From assembly GCA_001464935.1 (NCBI GenBank), contig LNEL01000049.1, positions 1 through 64,000 of the forward strand: a DNA stretch of 64,000 bases, given 5' to 3'. Positions 9,480 through 19,330 of this stretch are shown piece by piece (within the stretch, counting starts at the first letter, position 1; every line of letters starts with the position of its first letter). A model generated the notes under the pieces. The model ran no database searches. It was not told the origin of the DNA and saw only the letters and a list, made by a program, of their open reading frames with translations. The stretch comes from Gammaproteobacteria bacterium Ga0077536 (GTDB lineage: Bacteria > Pseudomonadota > Gammaproteobacteria > Ga0077536). The translations under genes were made by a program, and so were the position numbers.

Positions 9480-10517
9480 ATGCACGCCAATCATTCGGCA
9501 CATGACGAAGAATTGAGGCTGTCGGCGCTGCGACGGCTCAACGTGCTCGAGTCGGGGCATGAAGAACGCTTCGACCGCATCACGCGTCTCGCCGCCCTGT
9601 CGCTGGGCGTCCCGATGGCCGCAATTGCGCTCGTCGATCGTGATCTCGTCTGGTACAAATCCACGCGCGGCCTGCCGATTCAGAGCCTGCCGCGGTCGTC
9701 GACGTTCTGTGATGGTGCACTCGAAACCGACGGGCCGACCGTCGTGCCGGATGCCACGGTCGACGCGCGCTTTGCGCGACTCCCGATCGTCGCCGGCGCG
9801 CCACATGTCCGGTTCTACGCCTCGCAGCCGCTGTATGCACCGGACGGTCGTCGTATCGGCGGTGTCTGCGTGGCCGACACGCAGACCCGCGCGTTCGGTG
9901 ACGAGGAATTGCGGACGCTGCGCGATCTCGCGCGCATCGTCGAAACGGAGCTGCAGGTCGGCGTGCTCGTGCAGTCGCGCTCGGAGCTTGCCAACGATCT
10001 CGATGCCGCGCGCCGCCAGGTGTTCATCGATCCCCTGACCCAGACATGGAATCGCGCCGGCATCCTCGAAATCCTGCAGCGCGAACACGCCCGTGCGCGG
10101 CGCACGAAGACACTGGTCGGCGTCGCGATGGTCGATCTCGACAATTTCAAGGACATCAACGACAACCACGGTCACCTGACCGGCGACCGCGTGCTGCGGA
10201 CCGCGGCTGAACGCATGATAGAGGCGGTGCGCCCGTACGACGCGGTGGGGCGTTACGGTGGCGAGGAGTTCCTGATCGTGCTGGTCGAACGCGAAGCGGG
10301 GCGGGTGGCGTCAATCGCCGAACGCGTGCGCGCGAACATCGCGCAGCGGCCGGTCAGCATGGATCGCAAGACGATTTCGATGTCGGCGAGCGTCGGGGTG
10401 GCCTGCAGCGAGAATCCGTTGGTGCAGCAGGACATTCATCACCTGCTGCAGCGGGCCGACGACGCGCTCTACAGCGCCAAGCGCAACGGCCGCAACCAGG
10501 TCGTGTTCGCGAACTGA
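9480..10517 (+). CDS. GAF domain diguanylate cyclase
   Basis: N-terminal GAF-like segment followed by GRYGGEEFLIVL; RPYD I-site. Confidence 0.92.
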   Translation: MHANHSAHDEELRLSALRRLNVLESGHEERFDRITRLAALSLGVPMAAIALVDRDLVWYKSTRGLPIQSLPRSSTFCDGALETDGPTVVPDATVDARFARLPIVAGAPHVRFYASQPLYAPDGRRIGGVCVADTQTRAFGDEELRTLRDLARIVETELQVGVLVQSRSELANDLDAARRQVFIDPLTQTWNRAGILEILQREHARARRTKTLVGVAMVDLDNFKDINDNHGHLTGDRVLRTAAERMIEAVRPYDAVGRYGGEEFLIVLVEREAGRVASIAERVRANIAQRPVSMDRKTISMSASVGVACSENPLVQQDIHHLLQRADDALYSAKRNGRNQVVFAN

Positions 10518-10532
10518 GCGTGCCGACAGCGG

Positions 10533-11966
10533 TCAGCTCGGCCGACGCACCAGCAATTCCTGTCCCGGTTGCAGCTGTCGCTTGCGATCGAGTCCGTTCC
10601 ACGCCACCAGTTGCTGCACCGAGACCTTGAACTGGCGCGAGATGGTCCACAGCGAATCACCCGACCGAACCTTGTAGCGCACCGTGCGCTCGGCCTGCTG
10701 GGCGAGTTGTCGCGCGGTGCCGGTGCGCGAGGGAATGCGCAGCTGCTGCCCGATACGCAGGTTGGCGCGCGCGCTCAGGCCATTGGCCGCCGCGAGCTGC
10801 GCGACCGTGAGATCATGGCTTCGCGCGATCGTCCACATCGAGTCGCCGCTGCGAACCTTGTACGCCGCGGCAGGGTGTTTGCCGCCGGACGCGCGTGAAG
10901 CCGGCGCGGTGGCGAGCTGCACCGGCGGTGGCGCGTGCCCGATGCCCTTGGCCGCCAGCGCACGCGCGTTGTCGAGGTAGTCGATCGGCACGAGGATGCG
11001 GGCCCGGCTCCGGCCGGTATGGCCGGTGCGGTAGGCCGCGTTGAGTTGGGCGAACGTGTCGGCGGGCGCGCCGAGTGCGGCGCGAAAACGCTTCAGATCG
11101 GTGGGCTGGCGCAGTTCCACGGCTTCGAAATAAGGCTGATCGGGCAGTGCCTCGAGGGTGAGGCCGTAGCGCTCGGGCGTCTTGAACACGAGCGACAGCG
11201 CCACCATTCGCGCGACCAGACTGCGGGTTTCGCGAGTGACGGGCAGCGCCCAGAAATCGGTGCTGCGGCCCAGCCGCCGCTGCTGTGCGAGCGCTTTTTC
11301 CAGGTTGCCCCAGCCCGCGTTGTAGGCGGCGATCGCCATCAGCCAGTCGCCGTCGAAGCGCTCCTGCAGCGCGCCGAGGTAGTTGAGCGCGGCGCCGGTC
11401 GAGCGCGTCACGTCCATGCGCCCGTCATAGGTGCGATTGATTTCGAGTCCGAACTTCGATCCCGTGCCGCCCATGAACTGCCACATGCCGGCAGCCCCGT
11501 ACGGCGACTGGGTGTCCGTCCGGAAGCCGCTTTCGAGAATCGGCAGCAGGGCGAGTTCGCCCGGCAGTTTGCGCTGTTCGAGTTCGTTGACGATGAAGTG
11601 CAGGAACGGGCGGGCGCGCTGGCTGACGTCGCGCAGGTAGCGCGGGTGATCGCGGTACCACTGGAGTTCACGGCGGACATCGGCGTTGTCGACGGCGGTG
11701 AGGCGGAACTGGTGCCGGAGGCGTTGCCAGGTGTCGCCCACCGGCGCGGCGACCGGCTCGGGGCGCTCGCTGGCAACAGGTTTGGCCACGGGTGAGCGCG
11801 AGACGCTCGTCGCGGACACCGGACGGCCACGCGCTTCGATCGGCGCTGCCGCCACGGGCTCGGATGGCACGTCCTGGCGTTTGATCAGGCTACTGTTGCA
11901 ACCGGCGAGCACCATCGTGCAAAGCGCCGCCGCAACCATCGCGAAATGGCGGTTTCCCCCACGCAT
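10533..11966 (-). CDS. mltD: Membrane-bound lytic murein transglycosylase D with two LysM repeats
   Basis: Lipoprotein signal LAGCNSS; SLT motif ESGFRTDTQSPYGAAGMWQFM; two LysM repeats YKVRSGDSMWTIAR / YKVRSGDSLWTISR. Confidence 0.92.
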   Translation of the reverse strand: MRGGNRHFAMVAAALCTMVLAGCNSSLIKRQDVPSEPVAAAPIEARGRPVSATSVSRSPVAKPVASERPEPVAAPVGDTWQRLRHQFRLTAVDNADVRRELQWYRDHPRYLRDVSQRARPFLHFIVNELEQRKLPGELALLPILESGFRTDTQSPYGAAGMWQFMGGTGSKFGLEINRTYDGRMDVTRSTGAALNYLGALQERFDGDWLMAIAAYNAGWGNLEKALAQQRRLGRSTDFWALPVTRETRSLVARMVALSLVFKTPERYGLTLEALPDQPYFEAVELRQPTDLKRFRAALGAPADTFAQLNAAYRTGHTGRSRARILVPIDYLDNARALAAKGIGHAPPPVQLATAPASRASGGKHPAAAYKVRSGDSMWTIARSHDLTVAQLAAANGLSARANLRIGQQLRIPSRTGTARQLAQQAERTVRYKVRSGDSLWTISRQFKVSVQQLVAWNGLDRKRQLQPGQELLVRRPS

Positions 11967-12090
11967 GGGGGGATACTAGGCGCCTGCGTTTTCGCGCGTC
12001 AACCCTTGATCTGCCATTGCCCCTCGCGTCGCCGCATGCCAAAGTGCCTGCGGACCGGCCTTGCCGTGCAGATTCAAGTTGCTGATTTAT

Positions 12091-12876
12091 ATGAACGATG
12101 TGGCCGAGAAGACTGACCAGGCGCGAATGCCTGCCGGGACTGCCCTGCGGGCCTGGTTTGCGACGGGTCCGGGCCAGGCCGTCGCCGACGCCGAACTCGC
12201 GCTCGCCGGCGACGTGCTGCCGAACCTGTTCGGCTACCACATTCTGCAACTCGGCAACCCGTACGCGACGCCGATGATTGCGTGCAGCCGCATCCAGCAC
12301 CAGGCAGTGCTGGCCAATGCGCCGCTCAGCGGCGTCGAGGCCCTGTGCTGCAGCGTCGATGCGTTGCCGATTCAGGCCAGCAGCGTCGATGTGCTGGTGC
12401 TGCCCCACGTGCTGGAGTTCGCCCGTAGCCCGCACGGCGTGCTGCGGGAGGCCGAACGGGTGCTGATTCCCGAAGGACACCTGGTGATACTCGGCTTCAA
12501 TCCGTGGAGCCTGTTCGGCCTGTGGCGACTGGCCGCCGGTTGGCGCGGACGCCTGCCGTGGTGCGGACGCTTCGTCGCGATGCCGAGGCTGCGGGACTGG
12601 CTCGCGCTGCTGGGCTTTGAAATCGAGCGCGTCGAGAAGCTGTCGTTCCGCCCGCCGCTGCAGCGTCAGCGCCTGCACGACCGCCTCGAGTTCATCGAGC
12701 GTCTGGGCAGCCACTTCTGGCCCGTGTTCGGCAACGTCTCCTTCGTGCTCGCACGAAAACGCGTCGTGGCGGTGCGACCGATCCGGGCCAGCTGGGCGCG
12801 GCAGCGACGGCTGCCGGCGACCAGCGTCATCGAACCCACCACCCGCGAAGCCTGCGTGACGGAGCGCGAAGAATGA
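12091..12876 (+). CDS. Class I SAM-dependent methyltransferase (YafS-like)
   Basis: Methyltransferase fold; position next to rnhA/dnaQ as in the E. coli yafS locus. Confidence 0.8.
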   Translation: MNDVAEKTDQARMPAGTALRAWFATGPGQAVADAELALAGDVLPNLFGYHILQLGNPYATPMIACSRIQHQAVLANAPLSGVEALCCSVDALPIQASSVDVLVLPHVLEFARSPHGVLREAERVLIPEGHLVILGFNPWSLFGLWRLAAGWRGRLPWCGRFVAMPRLRDWLALLGFEIERVEKLSFRPPLQRQRLHDRLEFIERLGSHFWPVFGNVSFVLARKRVVAVRPIRASWARQRRLPATSVIEPTTREACVTEREE

Positions 12877-13349
12877 ACGACGAAGCGGCAGACGAACTGG
12901 TCGTGATCCACACCGATGGCGCGTGCCGCGGCAATCCAGGTCCCGGCGGGTGGGGGGCGCTCCTGCGCTATAGAGGGCACGAACGGGTGCTGCGTGGCGG
13001 CGAGTTCGACACCACGAACAATCGCATGGAGATGCTCGGCGCGATCAGCGCGCTGGAAGCGCTGACGCGACCGAGCCGGGTCGCGCTGCACACCGATTCG
13101 CAGTACGTGCAGAAGGGCATCACCGAGTGGCTGCCGGGCTGGATCCGGCGCGGTTGGCGCACGGCCGATCGCAAACCGGTGAAGAATGCGGATCTGTGGC
13201 AGCGGCTGCAGGCCGCGGCCGCACCGCACCGGGTGTCATGGCATTGGGTGCGTGGTCATGCCGGTGATCCGGACAACGAGCGCGCCGACGCGCTGGCGAA
13301 CGAGGCCATCGATGAATTGACGGGCGCCGCACGCGCGCGCAAGGGCTGA
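12873..13349 (+). CDS. rnhA: Ribonuclease HI
   Basis: [38 protein letters not shown]. Confidence 0.97.
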   Translation: MNDEAADELVVIHTDGACRGNPGPGGWGALLRYRGHERVLRGGEFDTTNNRMEMLGAISALEALTRPSRVALHTDSQYVQKGITEWLPGWIRRGWRTADRKPVKNADLWQRLQAAAAPHRVSWHWVRGHAGDPDNERADALANEAIDELTGAARARKG

Positions 13350-13366
13350 ACAGGGCAGGGGAACGC

Positions 13367-14101
13367 ATGCGACAAATCATTCTCGACACCGAAACGACCG
13401 GCCTCGCGCCCGAGGAAGGTCATCGCGTCATCGAAATCGGCTGCATCGAACTGAAGAACAGGCGGCTGACCGAGCACCGCTTTCATCACTACCTGAATCC
13501 CGAGCGTGAAATCGACGCCGGCGCGGCCGAGGTGCACGGGCTGACGCTCGACAAACTGCGCGAGGCGCCGCGTTTCGGCGACATCGTCGTGGAGTTCCTC
13601 GAGTTCGTGCGCGGCGCCGAGATCATCATCCACAACGCCCCGTTCGATGTCGGCTTCCTCGACGCCGAACTCGCGCGGCTGGGCGCGGCATGGGGCAGGC
13701 TCGAAGATTACTGCCGCATCTTCGACACGCTGAAGCTCGCACGCGAACTGCATCCGGGGCAGCGCAACAGCCTGGATGCCTTGTGCAAACGTTACGAAAT
13801 CGACAACAACCATCGCACCTTGCACGGCGCGCTGCTCGACGCCGAACTGCTGGCGGACGTGTTCCTCGCCATGACCGGCGGACAGGGCGCGCTCAGTCTG
13901 GACGCAGGGCTCGTCGAGGAGCAGATGACGGGCGCGGAGCGCATCGCCGTCGCGCGCCAGTTGCCGCCGTTGCGGGTGGTGCATCCGCTGCCCGATGAAC
14001 TCGCGGCGCATCGCGCCCGCCTGACGGCGATCGCGAAGCGCAGCGGCGGCAAGTGCCTGTGGCTGGAGCAGGAGGACGCGGCGGGCGCCGGGCCGGCTTG
14101 A
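13367..14101 (+). CDS. dnaQ: DNA polymerase III epsilon subunit
   Basis: ExoI LDTETTGLAPEEGHRVIEIGCIEL, HNAPFDVGFLDAEL, LHGALLDAELLADVFLAMTGGQ. Confidence 0.97.
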   Translation: MRQIILDTETTGLAPEEGHRVIEIGCIELKNRRLTEHRFHHYLNPEREIDAGAAEVHGLTLDKLREAPRFGDIVVEFLEFVRGAEIIIHNAPFDVGFLDAELARLGAAWGRLEDYCRIFDTLKLARELHPGQRNSLDALCKRYEIDNNHRTLHGALLDAELLADVFLAMTGGQGALSLDAGLVEEQMTGAERIAVARQLPPLRVVHPLPDELAAHRARLTAIAKRSGGKCLWLEQEDAAGAGPA

Positions 14102-14111
14102 GCGCGCTCAG

Positions 14112-14156
14112 GCGCCGGCCGCGGCGATCTCCGCTGCCGGCCACGGTGGCCGGCGC
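14112..14156. terminator. Intergenic stem-loop between convergent dnaQ and grxD
   Basis: Perfect 9-nt arms GCGCCGGCC (14112-14120) / GGCCGGCGC (14148-14156), with an alternative CCGGCC/GGCCGG hairpin nested; no T-tract. Confidence 0.5.
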
Positions 14157-14164
14157 GGTGCGGA

Positions 14165-14476
14165 TCAGGCGGCGCCCGTGGCCAGCTTCTGCAGTTCGCC
14201 GCTCTGATAGAGATCGAGCACGATGTCGCAGCCGCCGACGAGTTCGCCGTCGATGAACACCTGCGGGAACGTCGGCCAGTTCGAGAATTTCGGCAGGTGC
14301 TGGCGATATTCAGGCTCAGCCAGGATATCGACGCTGTGGAACGGCGTGCCGCAGGCGGCCAGCGCCTGCGCGGTGCGCATCGAAAAGCCACATTGCGGGA
14401 ACTGCGGTGTCCCCTTCATGAAAAGCACGATCCTGTGTTCCGAGATCACCGACTGAATGCGTTCATTGATGTCCAT
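14165..14476 (-). CDS. grxD: Monothiol glutaredoxin (Grx4 family)
   Basis: VLFMKGTPQFPQCGFSMRT with CGFS active site; WPTFPQVFIDGELVGGCDI. Confidence 0.95.
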   Translation of the reverse strand: MDINERIQSVISEHRIVLFMKGTPQFPQCGFSMRTAQALAACGTPFHSVDILAEPEYRQHLPKFSNWPTFPQVFIDGELVGGCDIVLDLYQSGELQKLATGAA

Positions 14477-14570
14477 GCTGCTCACCTCTCGTGATGATTG
14501 AAGGCTGTCGCCGTTGCGCCCGATTCTAGGCGCGCACTGCGCGGTATAAAAGCTTGCTCGGCCGGGGTCT

Positions 14571-16115
14571 TTAATCGCCTGCACCCCATCCGCCGCCGCC
14601 GGGCGTTTCGAGCCGCAGGCGATCGCCGCGCGCGACTTCGATTTCTACCCTGCCGGGCAGGGCGCGGTCATTCAGATAATTCCTGCCCGAGGCACCGGCG
14701 CCGCCGCCAGCGAGGCCCCACGGCGCCGTGTCGCGGCGGTCGGTCAGCAGCGTGACAGACGCCGGGGCCAGGAATTCGTATTCGCGCACCAGACCATCGC
14801 CACCGCGATGCCGGCCCTGTCCGCCCGATCCGCGACGCATCGCGTAGCGCATGATGCGGGCAGGATAGACGGACTCGAAGACTTCGATCGGCGTGTTGAG
14901 GGTATTGGTCATGTGCGTCTGTCGCCCATCGAGGCCTGGACCCTGGCTGCTCGCGCCGCCGCCGCCGCCGATCGTTTCGTAGTAGTCCCAGCGCGCGCCG
15001 CCCATGGCCACGTTGTTCATCGTGCCGGCGCTGGCCGCCGGCATCAGCGTCGGCGCGGCATCGGCCAGCGCCATCAGCAGTACGTCGACGAGCCGCTGAC
15101 TGGTTTCTACGTTGCCGGCGGCGACGGCCGCGGGTGGCTGCGCGTTGACGAGACAGCCGGTCGGCGCCCGAATCGTCACCGGTCGCAGGCTGCCCGCACA
15201 CGCCGGCGTACCCGCGGGCATCAGGCAGTAGAAGACGTAATAGACCGCGGCGGCCGTGACCGACAGCGGGCAGTTGATGTTGCTGTCGACCTGCATGCTG
15301 GTGCCCGTGAAGTCGACGACGACCGAGGACTCGCCGATGTCGACGGTGGCGACGATGTCGATCGGCCCGGTCGCGCGCGCGTCGGCATCCATTACGTCGC
15401 GTCCGCGATAGACGCCCGGCGCGAGCCGCCCGATCGCGCGGCGCGCCATCGTGGCGGCGTAGTCGTTCAGGTGATCGAACATCGCCCCGAGCGTGACGTC
15501 CGCGAGCGTGCCCGCCAGGTCGGCCAGTCGCTCCAGGCCGCGCTCGTTCGCGCTGCGCTGTGCCGTGAAGTCGGCGAGGGTCGAACGTGGATTGCGCAGA
15601 CCCGCGCGCAGGCGCGACAGCAGTGCTGCATTGTCCTCGCCGCCAGCGACGAACCTGGTCGGCGCAATCACGATGCCTTCCTCGGCCAGCGTCCGCGACC
15701 AGGGCATCGAGCCGGGACGGGCGCAACCGATGTCCGCGTGGTGCGCGCGATTGGCGACGAAGGCGACGGGCGAACTGCCGATGAACAGCGGCGCCACCAG
15801 CGTGACATCAGGCAGGTGCGTGCCACCGAGAAAGGGATCGTTGACGATGAGCATGTCGCCGGGCTGCCAGTCGATCGCACCGACGAGGGACTGCATCGCG
15901 TAGGCCATGCTGCCGAGATGAACCGGGATGTGGGCGGCCTGTGCGCACAACTGTCCGCCGCCATCGAACACCGCGCAGGAATAATCGAGCCGGTCCTTGA
16001 TGTTCGGCGACAACGCGGCACGCCGCAGGCAGGCGCCCATCTCTTCACACACCGCCTGCAGGCGCGCGGCGAAAAGGCTCAGCGCGATCGCACCGACTGC
16101 TTCGTTGGTCGTCAT
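14571..16115 (-). CDS. Hydantoinase B/oxoprolinase family protein
   Basis: [38 protein letters not shown]-terminal GGGGWG. Confidence 0.92.
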   Translation of the reverse strand: MTTNEAVGAIALSLFAARLQAVCEEMGACLRRAALSPNIKDRLDYSCAVFDGGGQLCAQAAHIPVHLGSMAYAMQSLVGAIDWQPGDMLIVNDPFLGGTHLPDVTLVAPLFIGSSPVAFVANRAHHADIGCARPGSMPWSRTLAEEGIVIAPTRFVAGGEDNAALLSRLRAGLRNPRSTLADFTAQRSANERGLERLADLAGTLADVTLGAMFDHLNDYAATMARRAIGRLAPGVYRGRDVMDADARATGPIDIVATVDIGESSVVVDFTGTSMQVDSNINCPLSVTAAAVYYVFYCLMPAGTPACAGSLRPVTIRAPTGCLVNAQPPAAVAAGNVETSQRLVDVLLMALADAAPTLMPAASAGTMNNVAMGGARWDYYETIGGGGGASSQGPGLDGRQTHMTNTLNTPIEVFESVYPARIMRYAMRRGSGGQGRHRGGDGLVREYEFLAPASVTLLTDRRDTAPWGLAGGGAGASGRNYLNDRALPGRVEIEVARGDRLRLETPGGGGWGAGD

Positions 16116-16225
16116 TTCATTCGTTGTATCAGACTTGAATCTTCCAGGGTCGTAACTGACAATGCCCGGCCTAAGATCGCCGTCCAGCGACGATTTCCAC
16201 GGCCGCGCCAAGGGGAGTTAACGTC

Positions 16226-16321
16226 ATGAATCCACTCGAGACCATTCAGGGCACCGTCATTGCCGGTGTCGTCCTTGCCATCATACTGGCCTATGTCGCA
16301 GCCCAGATAGCGGGCGTTTGA
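16226..16321 (+). CDS. 31-aa single-TM peptide (candidate small membrane protein)
   Basis: ATG preceded by AAGGGGAG; translates to MNPLETIQGTVIAGVVLAIILAYVAAQIAGV*. Directly upstream of a membrane protein gene on the same strand. Below the length cut of the ORF track. Confidence 0.55.
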   Translation: MNPLETIQGTVIAGVVLAIILAYVAAQIAGV

Positions 16322-16369
16322 CGCCCACCCGCCCAGGCCTCGATTCCGATAACAGACCGGAGATTCACC

Positions 16370-16900
16370 ATGGAAATCGCTATCGCTGTCCGCTGGCTGC
16401 ACATCGTGGCAGGCGTGATGTGGATTGGACTGCTGTATTACTTCAACTTCGTCCAGGTGCCGGGCCTTGCGCAGGCCACGGGCGAAGCCTCGTCCGGCGG
16501 CCCGGGGCCGGCGGCCATCACCAAGTACGTGGCGCCGCGCGCCCTGTTCTGGTTCCGCTGGGCAGCGCTCGTGACCTGGCTCAGCGGCGCCGCTTATCTC
16601 GAGGCGAGCCCCTATGGCCTCGCCGGCGCGTTCTCGCTCGGCCTCGCCGGTGAAATGCCCAGCGCGGCGACGACCTACATCGGGTTCGGGGCCTGGCTCG
16701 GTACGATCATGCTGTTCAATGTCTGGGGCCTGATCTGGCCGAACCAGAAGAAGATTCTGGGGATCAAGCCGGCGACCGACGCGGAGAAGGCCAAGGCGCG
16801 TCGCGTGGCCTTCCTGGCGTCCCGCACCAACACGCTGCTGTCGATCCCGATGCTGATGTTCATGCAGGCGGGCGCGCACGGGTTGCCGTTCTTCGGCTGA
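16370..16900 (+). CDS. Membrane protein resembling the urate hydroxylase PuuD membrane domain
   Basis: MEIAIAVRWLHIVAGVMWIGLLYYFNFVQVP..., multiple TM segments, AAxYxxFGAWLGTIMLFNVWGLIWPNQKKI. Confidence 0.75.
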   Translation: MEIAIAVRWLHIVAGVMWIGLLYYFNFVQVPGLAQATGEASSGGPGPAAITKYVAPRALFWFRWAALVTWLSGAAYLEASPYGLAGAFSLGLAGEMPSAATTYIGFGAWLGTIMLFNVWGLIWPNQKKILGIKPATDAEKAKARRVAFLASRTNTLLSIPMLMFMQAGAHGLPFFG

Positions 16901-16926
16901 TCATCGGACACAACCGACCGCACAGT

Positions 16927-16960
16927 CTGAGCCCAGCCTCACCGCTGGGCTCAGTCTTTT
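16927..16960 (+). terminator. Rho-independent terminator
   Basis: 11-bp perfect stem CTGAGCCCAGC-ctcacc-GCTGGGCTCAG followed by TCTTTT. Confidence 0.9.
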
Positions 16961-16982
16961 GGTGCCAACTGCATTCCGAACA

Positions 16983-17894
16983 ATGTCGCCACGCCACCTC
17001 GTCGATCTCGCTGATCTGAGCCCGGCCGAGATCCGCGCCATCATCGCGCGGGCCACCGAGTTGAAGCAGCGGCGGGCACAAGGCGACAAGCCGCAGATCT
17101 TTCAGCACAAGGTGCTGGCGATGATCTTCGAGAAGTCGTCGACCCGCACGCGTGTCTCGTTCGAGGCGGCGATGATCGAAGGCGGCGGCGGGGCGATTTT
17201 CCTGTCGCCGAAAGACTCCCAGCTCGGCCGCGGTGAACCGGTCGAAGACACCGCGCGTGTGCTGTCGGAAATGGTGGACGGGATCATGGTGCGCACCTTC
17301 GCGCACGAAACGGTGCAGCGACTGGCCGCCTGCGCGACCGTGCCGGTGATCAATGGACTGACCGATCGTTCGCATCCCTGCCAGTTGCTCGCCGACCTGC
17401 AGACGTTTTTCGAGCGTCGCGGTGACATCGCAGGGCGCAAGGTCGCGTGGGTGGGCGATGGCAACAACATGTGCAACACCTATATCGAAGCGGCCAGCCT
17501 GCTGGATTTCTCGTTGACGGTCGCAACGCCCACAGGCTTCGAGCCGGAAGGGCTGCGCGCGGTCGCGGGTCATGCCGACATCCGGCTCGTCAACGATCCG
17601 TCTGCAGCGGTGGTCGATGCCGATCTGATCGTCACGGACGTGTGGGTCAGCATGGGGCAGGAGGACGAGGTCACGGCGCGCCGCGCCGCCTTTGCGCCTT
17701 ACCAGGTCACCCCCGAACTGATGGCCCGTGCACGGCCCGATGCGCTGTTCATGCATTGCCTCCCGGCCCATCGCGGCGAGGAAGTCGCGGCGGCGGTGAT
17801 CGACGCACCGAACAGCGTGGTCTGGGAAGAGGCCGGCAACCGGCTGCATGCGCAGAAGGCGCTGCTGGAGTTCCTGTTCGATCGATCGCGCTGA
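16983..17894 (+). CDS. argF: Ornithine carbamoyltransferase
   Basis: FEKSSTRTRVSFEAAM, HPCQLLAD, MHCLPAHRGEEV. Confidence 0.96.
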   Translation: MSPRHLVDLADLSPAEIRAIIARATELKQRRAQGDKPQIFQHKVLAMIFEKSSTRTRVSFEAAMIEGGGGAIFLSPKDSQLGRGEPVEDTARVLSEMVDGIMVRTFAHETVQRLAACATVPVINGLTDRSHPCQLLADLQTFFERRGDIAGRKVAWVGDGNNMCNTYIEAASLLDFSLTVATPTGFEPEGLRAVAGHADIRLVNDPSAAVVDADLIVTDVWVSMGQEDEVTARRAAFAPYQVTPELMARARPDALFMHCLPAHRGEEVAAAVIDAPNSVVWEEAGNRLHAQKALLEFLFDRSR

Positions 17895-17906
17895 GCACTG
17901 CCGCGC

Positions 17907-18653
17907 ATGCGCATCCTCGTCTGCAACGACGACGGCTACCGCGCCGACGGAATCCAGGTGCTGGGTGCAGCGCTGCGCAAGTTTGCTGATGTGACCATCG
18001 TGGCGCCCGTCGACAATCGGAGCGGCGCCAGTCATTCATTGACGCTCGATCGGCCGCTGCGCGCGAAGCATCACGGCGACGGTGTCCACGCGGTGGATGG
18101 CACGCCCACGGACTGCATCCACCTGGCCTTGCACAGCCTGCTGTCGACGCCGCCAGATCTCGTGATCGCCGGCATCAACGCCGGCGAGAACCTCGGCGAT
18201 GATGTGTTGTATTCCGGCACCGTGGCCGCGGCAACCGAAGCCTGCCTGCTCGGGATCCCCGCGATCGCCGTGTCGCTGGCAGGCGTGGACCCTAGCCATT
18301 ATGCTAGCGCCGCCCGCATCGCGGTCGACCTCGTTGCGCGTTTCGACGCCGACGGCCTGCCGCGGCACTCGCTGCTGAATGTGAACGTGCCCGATCTCCC
18401 GTACGATGCGGTGCAGGGCGTTCGGGTCACGCGCCTCGGCCAACGACACAAGGCGGCCACCGCGATCCGGCAGTTCGATCCCAGAGGTCGTCCGGTGTTC
18501 TGGATCGGACCAGCGGGTCCGCCCGGCGACGACGCGGGCCCCGGGACCGACTTTCGGGCGATCGCGGACGGATATGTGTCGGTGACACCGCTGCAGATGG
18601 ATCTGACAGCGTATGGAATGATGGAAGCACTTGCGGATTGGCTGGGGAAATAA
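17907..18653 (+). CDS. surE: 5'/3'-nucleotidase SurE
   Basis: MRILVCNDDGYRADGI, NRSGASHSLT, SGINxGxNLGDD-like region. Confidence 0.96.
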   Translation: MRILVCNDDGYRADGIQVLGAALRKFADVTIVAPVDNRSGASHSLTLDRPLRAKHHGDGVHAVDGTPTDCIHLALHSLLSTPPDLVIAGINAGENLGDDVLYSGTVAAATEACLLGIPAIAVSLAGVDPSHYASAARIAVDLVARFDADGLPRHSLLNVNVPDLPYDAVQGVRVTRLGQRHKAATAIRQFDPRGRPVFWIGPAGPPGDDAGPGTDFRAIADGYVSVTPLQMDLTAYGMMEALADWLGK

Positions 18654-18663
18654 CGTCGCTGCA

Positions 18664-19323
18664 ATGATGGCCGACAGGATCGGGATAGGCTTGACCTCCC
18701 AACGGGCGCGCAATCGTCTCGTTGAACAGTTGAGGACCATGGGCATCAGTTCCGAGGTGGTGCTCGATCTGATCCGCACGACCCCACGTCACCTGTTCGT
18801 CGACGAGGCCCTCGCGAGCCGCGCCTACGAGAACACCGCGTTGCCGATCGGTTTTGGCCAGACCATCTCCCAGCCCTATGTCGTGGCGGCGATGACGCAG
18901 GTGCTGCTGGAGACCGGTCCGATGCATCGTGTGCTCGAAATTGGCGGCGGCTGCGGCTATCAGAGCGCAGTGCTCGCACGCGTGGCGGCACAGGTGTACA
19001 CGATTGAACGCATCGCCGCGCTGGCCAATCGACTGCGTACCCGTCTGTATGAACTCAAAGTCTCGAATGTGCGCGTGCGCCACGGCGACGGCCGGCTCGG
19101 CTGGGCGGCGCATGCGCCGTTCGACGCGATCCTGGTGGCCGCCGCAGCGTCCTCGGTGCCACCGAAACTGCTCGAGCAACTCTCGGTGGGCGGGCGTGCG
19201 ATCATGCCTGTCGGGCGGCAGGGCGAGCAGATGCTGACGCTGATTCGGCGCACCAACGACGGCTTCGAGGAAGAAGCGCTGCAACGCGTGAGTTTCGTCC
19301 CGTTGCTCGAGAACGTGGATTGA
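18664..19323 (+). CDS. pcm: Protein-L-isoaspartate O-methyltransferase
   Basis: TPRHLFVDEALASRAYENTALPIGFGQTISQPYVVAAMT; VLEIGGGCGYQ; canonical position between surE and nlpD. Confidence 0.95.
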   Translation: MMADRIGIGLTSQRARNRLVEQLRTMGISSEVVLDLIRTTPRHLFVDEALASRAYENTALPIGFGQTISQPYVVAAMTQVLLETGPMHRVLEIGGGCGYQSAVLARVAAQVYTIERIAALANRLRTRLYELKVSNVRVRHGDGRLGWAAHAPFDAILVAAAASSVPPKLLEQLSVGGRAIMPVGRQGEQMLTLIRRTNDGFEEEALQRVSFVPLLENVD

Positions 19324-19330
19324 ACGCCAC

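Noticed and set aside
7768-9516. 582-aa + strand ORF opposite egtB/NRDE/apt
   Set aside because: Spans three well-recognised genes on the other strand; no recognisable domains.
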